Shown: positions 9,533 through 18,367 of the stretch, one piece after another
Layout: each line of letters opens with the position of its first letter
Numbering within the stretch: position 1 is the stretch's first letter
Position numbers and translations under genes: made by a program
DNA from: Asparagopsis taxiformis
Taxonomy: Eukaryota > Rhodophyta > Florideophyceae > Bonnemaisoniales > Bonnemaisoniaceae
Direction of reading: 5' to 3'
DNA: 64,000 nucleotides
NCBI GenBank assembly: GCA_030407315.1
Contig: JALQPE010000403.1
Location: 62,001-126,000 of the forward strand
Notes under the pieces: generated by a model
The model's database searches: none
Seen by the model: only the letters and a program-made list of their open reading frames with translations
Told to the model about the DNA's origin: nothing

Positions 9533-10219
9533 CTACACATCTGGCTGGGGAGTCATGCGCAGATATTTCTTACCACTAGGCAGTTCAGCCGCCTTGAAGC
9601 CCTTGGGGAACAGCTTTTCAGCGTCATCATTAGACACACTAGGCAACACAACACAATCCTTGCCTCGCACCCAATCGACGGGCGTAGCAACCTTGTGCGA
9701 GACAGCCAACTGCAGAGAATCGATAACCCTAAGAATCTCATCGAAACTCCTGCCGGTACTCGCGGGATAGGTGAGCGTGAGCTTGATCTTCTTATCAGCG
9801 CCGATGACGAAAACCGATCGAACGGTCATGGGCATTCCCTTGGCATCTGACGGATGGTCGGAGGGGATCATGCCATAGGTGCGTGCAATCGATCGCGAGG
9901 GATCGGCCACAATAGGGAAACCGAGGCCTTCCTTAGTACCCATGGTGCATCCGGAGCCGTAGGCAGAGATGTCGGCGAGCCAGGCCTTGTGCGATTCATT
10001 GTCGTCACAGGAAAGCGCGAGACATTTGACGTTGCGCTTCTCGAATTCCGGGAGCAACTGCGCGACACGGTTGAGCTCCGTGGTGCAGACGGGCGTGAAA
10101 TCGGCTGGATGCGAGAAGAAGATGGCCCACGACGAGTCGATGTAATCGTGGAGAGTGATTTCACCATGCGTGGTTTCCGCGGTGAAATTGGGAGCGATGT
10201 CGCCGAGCATGGGTGCCAT
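9533..10219 (-). CDS. 1-Cys peroxiredoxin (PRDX6 type)
   Basis: 228 aa from the ATG at 10219; the frame stays open 38 codons further upstream, but that part has no family similarity. The peroxidatic Cys is C45 in SHPADFTPVCTTE, with the Thr two residues before the Pro-Val and a downstream Arg typical of Prx active sites. The long C-terminal arm (VATPVDWVRGKDCVVLPS, then LFPKGFKAAELPSGKKYLR) marks the Prx6/1-Cys subfamily. It reduces hydrogen peroxide and lipid hydroperoxides, in cytosol or nucleus. The N-terminal extension could be UTR or a targeting peptide. Complete and normal in length. Confidence 0.9.
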   Translation of the reverse strand: MAPMLGDIAPNFTAETTHGEITLHDYIDSSWAIFFSHPADFTPVCTTELNRVAQLLPEFEKRNVKCLALSCDDNESHKAWLADISAYGSGCTMGTKEGLGFPIVADPSRSIARTYGMIPSDHPSDAKGMPMTVRSVFVIGADKKIKLTLTYPASTGRSFDEILRVIDSLQLAVSHKVATPVDWVRGKDCVVLPSVSNDDAEKLFPKGFKAAELPSGKKYLRMTPQPDV

Positions 10220-10713
10220 ATTTGCGGATACTGATATCGATGATGATGGTTGCGGTGCGGATCGGATCGGCGGTGCGGATGAGATATGTAGATGGTAGCA
10301 CGCGTGGTGCACACGAGATGCAGGGTTGTGCATTATGAATGCAGGCTAATCAACGCTGGAAGGGGCTTGCAAACCATCATTCTGGCACCTGCTGACGCCA
10401 TTGTTGCGCGAAAAATGACTGTTTGAGATACTACTCTCCGCAGATCATACGTGTACAATTACATCGACTCGAAACAAATTGACCCACACATAGATCAATT
10501 GACAACAGAGCCGCGTCCATGACGTACAGTATGAAACGCGGATCGCAATCATCCAACCCTCGTGGATATATTCTCATTCAAGTCGCAGCTGAGCGTACAA
10601 CCCGGCCAAGATTCGTGCCCCGATGTGAAATCTCATACCGCCGAGCACAAATCTGCCTCGTCGTCACCAGCGCAACCACCACCATCATCATCATCCGTAC
10701 GACCACATCTGCA
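10220..10713. promoter_or_regulatory. Divergent promoter region, peroxiredoxin / DAHP synthase
   Basis: 494 bp between two head-to-head start codons. Both frames remain open for some distance into it (38 codons on the peroxiredoxin side, 65 on the DAHP side), so the true 5' ends are uncertain. It is rich in CA/CATC tracts near 10640-10710. No TATA box identified with confidence. Confidence 0.4.
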
Positions 10714-12330
10714 ATGGCCGCCTTTGCCCCCTCGCTCCCAGTCGCGTCCACGCCCCGTCAGCAAGCGCACAAGCATGTCGCCACGCGACCAACACGCATG
10801 GTGGCCGTAGAACCCGCATCCGCCACCCCCAAAATCTGGACCCCCTCCTCGTGGCGCACCATGCCCATCAAGCAGGTCCCGACCTACCCCGACGAGGACG
10901 CCCTGCAAGACATGGAGACAAAGCTCAGACGATCCCTCCCGCTCGTCTTCTCCGGCGAATGTGATCGCCTCAAGGAGCAGCTGGCCGCCGTTTCGCGCGG
11001 CGAGTCGTTTGTCATTCAGGGCGGTGATTGCGCAGAGTCGTTTGAAGAGTTTGATAAATATGGCGGAAAGAATGTTCGTGATACCTTTACCCTTGTTATT
11101 CAAATGTCTATCATGCTCATGTACGGCCTTCGTCGTCCTGTGGTCAAGATTCTGCGCAGTGCTGGTCAGTTTGCAAAGCCCAGATCTAGCCCGTTTGAAC
11201 GCGCAAAGAATCAGGAGCTCAGTCTCCCGTCGTACAGAGGTGATATTATTAATGCCGCCGGTTTCACCCTGGAGGAACGTACCCCCGATCCAGACAGAAT
11301 GTACAAGGCGTTTGTGCAGTCCACCGCGACGATTAATCTGCTTCGCACCATCGCGTCGGGCGGCGCACTCGATCTGCACAGAGTGCATGATATCAACTTG
11401 AAGTTTGTGCGCGGCACGCCGCAAGGTCAGAAGTTTTCAGAGTATGCAAATCATATCGATAATGCAATTGCTTTCATGGAGTCGTGCGGATTGCAGAAGG
11501 ATGCACATAATATTCGTCAGGCTGAATTTTACGTTTCGCATGAATCGCTTCTGCTGCCCTACGAACAGGCTCTCACACGACAAGATCCCGAATCTGGAAA
11601 GTACTACGCAACTTCAGGCCATTTCCTCTGGCTGGGCGACAGGACCCGCCAGCCAGAAGGCGCTCATGTGGAGTTTATGCGCGGAATCGCCAATCCAATC
11701 GGTATCAAATGTGGCCCCACCCTCTCCTCATCCGACCTTCTGCAGCTGCTCGACATTCTCGACCCCGAAAATGAGCCCGGCCGTATCACGCTTATCACGC
11801 GTGTGGGTGCCGGAAAGGTGGCTGACCATCTGCCGAGGCTTATTGAGACCATTCAGCAGGCGGGTCGAAATGTCGTTTGGAGTTGCGATCCATGTCATGG
11901 CAATACGGAAAGCTCGAGTAACGGCTTCAAGACTCGTCGATTCAGTAACGTCCTGCAGGAGGTCAAGGAGTTTTTCGCTGTGCATGAAAGTATGGGAACT
12001 TACCCCGGCGGCGTGCATCTGGAGCTTACAGGTCAGAACGTCACTGAATGCGTCGGTGGCATGATGGAACTTACCGACGAAGATCTCAAGAGTCGTTATG
12101 AGACTCATTGCGACCCTCGCCTCAATGGTACGTTTTTATTTGACTTGTTTAACAACCGCGCTTTGGTCCAGTTGCTGTTATGTTACGTGTGTTGGTCAAC
12201 TAACTTTTTCTATTGGTCGACTATTTACATCTGTACAACTTGTTGTTGAAATGTGCATCTCACAGCTTCTCAAGCGCTGGAACTCGTGTTTCTGCTTTCG
12301 GAAAGTCTGCAGAATCGCTGTGTTATCTAA
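10714..12330 (+). CDS. Class II (plant-type) DAHP synthase, plastid; two exons
   Basis: Catalyses the first shikimate-pathway step: phosphoenolpyruvate plus erythrose 4-phosphate gives DAHP. Exons are 10714-12127 and 12266-12330, giving 492 aa. The intron (138 bp) starts GTACGT and ends CACAG. Splicing joins LN to ASQALELVFLLSESLQ, the expected class II C-terminus; unspliced, the frame runs into unrelated residues. Landmarks: PSSWRTMPIKQVPTYPD, VIQGGDCAESFEEF, FAKPRSSPFE, GIKCGPT, WSCDPCHGNT, HLELTGQNVTECVGG. The start at 10714 (GCAATGG) opens an Ala/Ser/Pro/Arg-rich transit-like peptide. An upstream in-frame ATG at 10519 would add 65 residues of low plausibility. Confidence 0.9.
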
Positions 12331-12538
12331 TCATGTTCACTATACAGAGCAGTGTAGAGTGTTTTCCAAATTTCAAGCCAGTTGCCATGCGTGGTATCGT
12401 AAACATACAGAGACAAACACTGTTTGGAAAACGAGATGTAGAACCTGTAGCATGCAAGGGTTGCGCCCACGCTTGACCGCGGCCGTCTTGTAAATGCATG
12501 CCACAGGCCGAGTAGGTGCGATCATTGCCAACATGAGC

Positions 12539-13831
12539 CTAATGCAATTCGTCTCCGTACAGCCGTCTGAGCAATGCATCCGAGCCACCATCTTCATATT
12601 CTTGCTTTGACACATACTGCAGCGGCAGCGCATCGTCCTCGGCAAAGGCGCGCACGCCGCCACGAAACGTTGTGAGCATCGGATCATTGTCCATATATAC
12701 ATTAACATCGTAATTGGTGCTGACCAACGGGCGCAACTCCTGGACAACTCGGTCTCGAAAATTACCAAATCTGCAGTTGCCACCAGTGAGGATCACGTTT
12801 GCATATAGCTCGGCGCGCACCTCAACAGGACACGCTTCGACCGCCTGGAATATGAGCTCAGCGACGCCCGCCTGCGCCAGACCAATATCCGACGGATTGA
12901 ACAAAATCTCCGGCACAGCAATTCTCTCATTGTTCATAACAAGCACCTGTTCCGTGCCGTCGCGCTCTTCCGCATCCATCATAACGTGTCCAAACTTATC
13001 AACGACGCCTCTGGACAAGTCTGGCAGAACATAGTCCTTTGCAATCTCGCCATTCCTTGCGCGTCGCAACTCGTCTCCATAATTCATCGACACATAACAC
13101 AAGCGTTCCTTGACAGCATTCATCACCGCTGTTTCCTCCATCATGTTCCAACTACGAAACGAAACGGTCTCCTTGAGATGATTGGTCAGCGCCTTGCCAC
13201 CGATCGCCAATCGGCGCGCACAACTTGCAACCTCGACGCCGTGCACGACGGGCACGGCGTGAGTAAACGAAAAGCCGCTGTCCAGCACGAGCGCGTTTCT
13301 GCGCGACAGCGCGGCGGCGGCGAGACGCACGGGACACACCGGCGCGTATTCACCGAAGCCGAATTGCTCAAACACAAGCTCGTCCATTGCATAGCGCGAG
13401 CGCAGCGGCACTGCGAGCGGCTCGGTGACCAGCAGACGCGCTTCGGCAAAGTCGACCAGCGCGATGCCGCGATCTTTGGAGAAGATGCTCGACCAGATGT
13501 CGCGTTGCAGATCCCATTGGCAGATGACGCCGCGCTCCACGGGCCGTCGGAAGGTCATGGCGGAGACGTCGGGGGCGTGCGCGATTTCCGACGCGACGAG
13601 CAGACCGGCGGGTCGTTTGGAGCTGCCAAACGCGGATGCTGGGAATGGAAATGCAGATTTGCCGCATTTGGCCAGCGCGTTGGTGGTCACCAGTGGGGAG
13701 GGATCTAGCGACGGGATCAGTCGAGCCTTCTTTCGATGCGGCGAAGATGACGCGCTGAGCGCCATTTTGGCGGTTTTTACTAGCCCGCCGCCGTTGTCGA
13801 GCACGACGCCCGTGCGCATTTCGTTTGCCAT
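12539..13831 (-). CDS. ARP6: Actin-related protein 6 (SWR1/SRCAP complex)
   Basis: 430 aa. Actin fold with nucleotide-binding start VVLDNGGGLVKTAK, then RNALVLDSGFSFTHAVPVVHG (second phosphate loop) and LTGGNCRFGNFRDRV. ARP6-specific stretches are SFRSWNMMEETAVMNAVKE and AVPEILFNPSDIGLAQAGVAE. ARP6 is a nuclear subunit of the remodeler that exchanges H2A for H2A.Z. The N-terminal 90 residues are somewhat extended and low-complexity relative to yeast. An alternative start lies four codons in (MRTG). Complete and intronless. It is tail to tail with the DAHP synthase gene, about 200 bp apart. Confidence 0.87.
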   Translation of the reverse strand: MANEMRTGVVLDNGGGLVKTAKMALSASSSPHRKKARLIPSLDPSPLVTTNALAKCGKSAFPFPASAFGSSKRPAGLLVASEIAHAPDVSAMTFRRPVERGVICQWDLQRDIWSSIFSKDRGIALVDFAEARLLVTEPLAVPLRSRYAMDELVFEQFGFGEYAPVCPVRLAAAALSRRNALVLDSGFSFTHAVPVVHGVEVASCARRLAIGGKALTNHLKETVSFRSWNMMEETAVMNAVKERLCYVSMNYGDELRRARNGEIAKDYVLPDLSRGVVDKFGHVMMDAEERDGTEQVLVMNNERIAVPEILFNPSDIGLAQAGVAELIFQAVEACPVEVRAELYANVILTGGNCRFGNFRDRVVQELRPLVSTNYDVNVYMDNDPMLTTFRGGVRAFAEDDALPLQYVSKQEYEDGGSDALLRRLYGDELH

Positions 13832-13977
13832 TTCGCGTGCGGGATTATTGGAGAGGTGTTCGAGTCATGCGAGCGGATCAACAAACGCGTGGATTGTACA
13901 TGTTTGGAGGGCGAGTTGTAGTCGAGAAAAGGGATGAGATCAAAATATAATTTACACGTGGAAAGAGCGTTGTATCT

Positions 13978-15003
13978 TCACTGGACGGCTACATCTTCTT
14001 CGTCAAGCTGCTCCTGGATTCGCAACCATTCATGCACAAGACCCAAGGCGACAACCACAGCCGTTTCCGATCTCAACACGCGATCGCCCAGAGACACCTT
14101 GTGAAACGCCGCTTCACGTTCCAGAAACGCAACTTCCTCGTCCGTCCAGCCTCCCTCCGGTCCTATTGCCAGTACAGCGCCCGGCGTCAGCGTCTCGTGC
14201 GGTTTAATTTTGGTAATCAACGCGCCACTCGAGTCGGGATGCGCCAACATACGTGCCCAGCCATGTCTCGATTCAGCACATAACGACAGCGGATGATCCG
14301 GGTCCAACAGCGCCGAAATACCTCTGCGTTCCAGATAAACGCGCGGCAACTCTGCATCCATACACGCCTGTTGCACGCCCTCGAGCAATTTTGCGCGCAC
14401 GGATTGCAGCTCATCCACACGCGTGCTATCGCCGCCCCGCGCCAGCTGCTCGAGTCTATCTTTGGCGGGGTTATTGGCAGGGCCGCGCGGCCTCCCTGGC
14501 AGAATGTTCTGGCGTGCATCGTCGTCGGCATCGTCGGATTCCACTGCGGAGAAGGCTCGTTTACTGGGCACAGTCGGCGTGGATCGGAACAACTTGCAGT
14601 CCCAATAGCTCTTTTCAACCTTGTCCGTCGCCACGACACACACAGACTGCACACCGAGACTGGCCGCAAAGGTCAGCACGCGCGCCATGACCTTTGGACG
14701 CTGCATAGCGACTATGAGCAGAACGGGCGGTAGCGCGCTTACGGGACGGCGATTTTCGAGCGGCAGACACAGATCGATGCTGCCGTCCGATTTGATGGTG
14801 GCGTTGGCGGCATCGTGTAGATAGGTTTGTTCGACGGCGATGCGAAGCGTTAGAGGCTTTGGCGCGGGTGATTTCAAATAGGCAGGTTGCAGGATCGTGC
14901 GAATGTGAATGGCGCGCGGGTCTGTTGCGACGAGACTTGCTGTTGTCGCGGTGGTTAGATCAGATTTGGAGAGCAGAAGACGGTTGAGGGAGCCTTTCCC
15001 CAT
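13978..15003 (-). CDS. RsmE-family 16S rRNA (uridine-N3) methyltransferase
   Basis: 341 aa from the ATG at 15003 (MGKGSLNRLLL); an upstream ATG at 15108 would add 35 residues. The SPOUT-class signature is clear near the C-terminus: LAIGPEGGWTDEEVAFLERE, then VSLGDRVLRSETAVVVALG, the knotted SAM site of RsmE. The N-terminal PUA-like part is weakly conserved. Family members methylate U1498 of bacterial-type small-subunit rRNA, so a plastid or mitochondrial ribosome is the likely target. A charged insert (about 150-215, rich in D, R, P) separates the halves and is longer than in bacteria. Confidence 0.85.
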   Translation of the reverse strand: MGKGSLNRLLLSKSDLTTATTASLVATDPRAIHIRTILQPAYLKSPAPKPLTLRIAVEQTYLHDAANATIKSDGSIDLCLPLENRRPVSALPPVLLIVAMQRPKVMARVLTFAASLGVQSVCVVATDKVEKSYWDCKLFRSTPTVPSKRAFSAVESDDADDDARQNILPGRPRGPANNPAKDRLEQLARGGDSTRVDELQSVRAKLLEGVQQACMDAELPRVYLERRGISALLDPDHPLSLCAESRHGWARMLAHPDSSGALITKIKPHETLTPGAVLAIGPEGGWTDEEVAFLEREAAFHKVSLGDRVLRSETAVVVALGLVHEWLRIQEQLDEEDVAVQ

Positions 15004-15229
15004 CGGACAACTGTGGCGGCGGACGTGCGGATCACAGGGAAGAGTTTTGAAATAGTACACGTGTTGAAATATATTGCTGACAATGCAAAAGTACAAAATC
15101 CACGTCACGTGAAACTGTACACCTGTATGGTGGCGTTGGCCTTACGTTTTCCGAACCAGTTCAACTCGTTTATTTCTTGCTACGCTGCTTCGACCGTCTT
15201 CGCCGTCGCGCCAGCCACAATCCAACAAC

Positions 15230-16252
15230 ATGAATTGCTCGACCCATCTTTTCATCCTCTGCCTAACCATGGCCATCATTTACTGCACAGACGCCCAACG
15301 AACGCTTGACACAGAAACCGACCAAAACGAATTCGAAAAAATACGAGATTTCGTCCACGACAGTAACATATTCCTCAAGCCGTCCATCACGCCCAATATT
15401 ACATGCTCTGGCGAAAATGTCAAAAAGGATATTACCGATGATTACGAGAAAATAGCACAATGCATGCCAGTATGTTTCGACGATTCAAACAAAAACACCA
15501 ACCGCACAGCCGTTGAAGGCGAGAATACCATAATCTGCTGTTGTGTCGTGAATGAAGCAGCGGATAATGAATTCACAGTAGGCATACCGGACGGGTGCGA
15601 CACAGTCGTCTCCATCGAGGACACGCCAGAGAACGGAAACATTTCACTCGTTGCTCGACCCTCATTGGAAGGCGGTGTGCGCAAGGAATCATGCGCCCAA
15701 GTATTCAGAAAGAACACTTGCAAAAGCTGCACAATATCCTGGTCCATCCGGCGAGCAGATTTCGAATCGGAAGACGGTAGAAAACCGAGACCAACACCAC
15801 TCTCAGCAACAAGTTCACCGACGCCATCACCGCTGCCATCGGTAACGAAAATCCCGTCCATGCTCCCGTCGCCGCCGCCGACATCTGCACGGGCCGCCAG
15901 CTCCGACGACGCCACCTGCGTCGAGGAAAGCTATCTGAGGCGACGCGGCTTTTCCGAGCGTCATTTCGTGCATCCAAACGCGGTAACCGCACAGGTACTC
16001 TGCCCGCTGGATAGCGCTTTGCCGTGCGCTACGCAGCATCACATGGTGCGTATCAACGGTCGCGCGCTGTCGTACGCCAAGATGTGTCAGATGATTGCGT
16101 GTGAACGCAAGGTCACACGAGTGAATTCCGTGTATTCACACGTGTGGGCCGAGGAGACAGGCGACGTTGTACTTACGATGTTTGACGTGCGCTACTTCGA
16201 ATCGGCGCAAAAGTTGCTCCATCTGGCGATGCGGACTTGGCGAGAGTTGTAG
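15230..16252 (+). CDS. Secreted Cys-rich two-domain protein, copy A
   Basis: 340 aa, no known family recognised. A signal peptide (about 1-22, hydrophobic FILCLTMAIIYC, then DAQ) predicts secretion. An N-terminal Cys-rich domain (about 55-175) contains C-x3-C, a CCC triplet, GC and CKSC, with N-glycosylation sequons. A Pro/Ser/Thr-rich linker follows (about 183-222). The C-terminal domain (about 224-325) has TCVEESYLRRRGFSERHFVH, VLCPL and VLTMFDVRY. The same order and motifs recur in the gene at 42783-43850, so the two are paralogues. Likely a cell-wall or extracellular protein; function unknown. Confidence 0.72.
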   Translation: MNCSTHLFILCLTMAIIYCTDAQRTLDTETDQNEFEKIRDFVHDSNIFLKPSITPNITCSGENVKKDITDDYEKIAQCMPVCFDDSNKNTNRTAVEGENTIICCCVVNEAADNEFTVGIPDGCDTVVSIEDTPENGNISLVARPSLEGGVRKESCAQVFRKNTCKSCTISWSIRRADFESEDGRKPRPTPLSATSSPTPSPLPSVTKIPSMLPSPPPTSARAASSDDATCVEESYLRRRGFSERHFVHPNAVTAQVLCPLDSALPCATQHHMVRINGRALSYAKMCQMIACERKVTRVNSVYSHVWAEETGDVVLTMFDVRYFESAQKLLHLAMRTWREL

Positions 16253-18367
16253 TTGTTGTTCAATTGTAGAGTTTGGGTGAATTGTTGTAAATGGACTGCG
16301 CTATGTAATCTGCTTCCATCCGATATGGAATTGCTTTGCAGTAGCGTAGTGAAGTGGGGCGCATATGGATGAAAACTCCCGACTTGTACGTAAGGTCACG
16401 CACATGAGTGCCTGCTCATCATAACCTGCACTCGCTCGACACAACTTGTGGTAAATTCACTGTGTTCCAAGAGAATAAAGCTCGAGAGTGAATGCTGTCC
16501 GATACGTTGATGTCAGCATGAGTAGGCTCCCGAGCGCGTGCTTTCTTGCGTTTTGAAAAATCTCTTCGGACACCGTGAGCTTGTGAAACCACAGTTGCTG
16601 TATAATTGTCATGATTTAGAATCATTCTGTGTAAATCTGTTCGCAATTTGCCCCGCACTCGCTCAGTCACCCTAACGCTCGCATTGCCTCTCACTAGTGA
16701 GATCGATGTTCTGGAAAGACAGCGGGGATAGGACAGCAATTCACAGTGCCGCAACAAGGCATGTTTGGCATTCGAAATAGCTGTTGTTCGCCGTCAAACC
16801 GCCTGAGCATGTCAATGATACAAACGCCACTCATGAGACTGTAACACAACTTGTATCTATGGTCCATGATAGTTGTAATAAAATCGTCAATACATGCGAT
16901 TACATCCAGCATATACTGCACCATTTTGAGCGTCATGCCTGTATCCTTGCACTAAGACAAATCATGATCCTTCCATGTGGAACAACATCCTCATCGTAAC
17001 TTTCCACAACCCCTTTGAGACCTTTCTTGCTGCACTTTGCGTCGTGCATTCTCGACCATTCATATCAGCGAGTGCAATCGTTGTTTGGTGCAGCAGCGAG
17101 CAGACTCGTGAGAATTGCCACAGCGCCCATACAATAGATGATGGCATTGTTGGAGCATTGAACGTTGAGACAATTCAGGGCGTGGCGATATTAGTCTTCC
17201 AGAACAATACAGGCTTATGTTTGTGCCACAAACGCGTTATGCCAAACAAGAATGTAGCACAGAAGCTTACCATACACAAGGAGTAAATTGAACGACAAAA
17301 TTATGCACCATATAGCCCTAATTGGACATCTCGTGTCTGGCAGCAGTCGCCAACGGGAACCATACTCGCTATCAAGTATGCTGTACGACTACGGAACATC
17401 GTCAGCCTCTCGCTGAAGTCTACTCGCGCAGCTAGTTGCTTGGTACTTATGTCCATATTCACGTATGATCTACGAGGACATGCTCCCTTACTGTTGGCGT
17501 ATTCACGCCATTTAGAAATTTTCATATATGGTCTCTTCTATAATTGGCTACAACCGTTCTGAAGGTGTGGGGAGGCTTCAGTCTGACGCCCATTCCACAT
17601 AACAAGTTGTAAAACGTACACATTCTCGGATGTCAGAAAACGTCATAGAATAACTTGAGATGCTTGACTTAAGGAACAAAAGATGACACTAACCAGTGTC
17701 ACGTTGGGTGTAGGAGAACTTGTTAGGCTGTAATATTACAAGGGAGAACTTGTGTGCAACATGCGGTTGTCATTGTGGAAGCATACATCGGCGCGCAATT
17801 CTCTAAGCGTATGAAAGATAATCTTATCCAACTGATGGAAGTCATATCACAAAACCGGACGCCGTTCGTTGAAATATTCATGATTAGAGAAACGGATGGC
17901 TGCAAGCGAGTGCTTGCTCGCGACGTGCTCCCCAGACAGCATACTGTGGGAAAGCAAGGACACGCTTCACGATATGATTGGACAGAATTTCCGTTGCTAT
18001 GGAACGGCAAGTCCACAATGAGTTCTCTGTCACGCTCTTCTGCCAGCAAGGATATCGTGACTGACTAGGTTTCACTGAAGGGAACTGCCACTGCATATGC
18101 TCTGCAAACTCCGCTCTCACAGCCTCTCAACACAGCTGGCGCCGCTGTAGTAAACTTGTCCCGTGCTGTCATCTTGCGACTAATGCAGCCAGTAACGCTA
18201 TGCCAGCCTGGCAGACAAACTTGCTCATCAGACTGGCCTGCGACCAACACAATTTGAAATTCTCCGCGTGCCCCGGTTTGCACGTATCTATCTACATTTA
18301 CAATGAGTTTAACTCTTAACTGCGAAAATATGGTTTCCTTAACGAACGAACAAACAAACAAAGTTTC
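16253..18367. other. 2.1 kb without a convincing gene
   Basis: Lies between two convergent genes. The open frames are 60-112 codons, overlap on both strands and show no domain, signal peptide or conserved motif. No LTR, terminal inverted repeat or RNA gene was recognised. It could hide a decayed element or a non-coding RNA. Confidence 0.35.

Noticed and set aside
10633..11424. 263-codon minus-strand frame within the DAHP synthase gene
   Set aside because: Antisense shadow of a strongly conserved gene; its composition mirrors the codon bias of the real frame.
17754..18068. 104-codon plus-strand frame before the NADPH oxidase 3' end
   Set aside because: An equally long frame lies on the opposite strand; neither has recognisable content.
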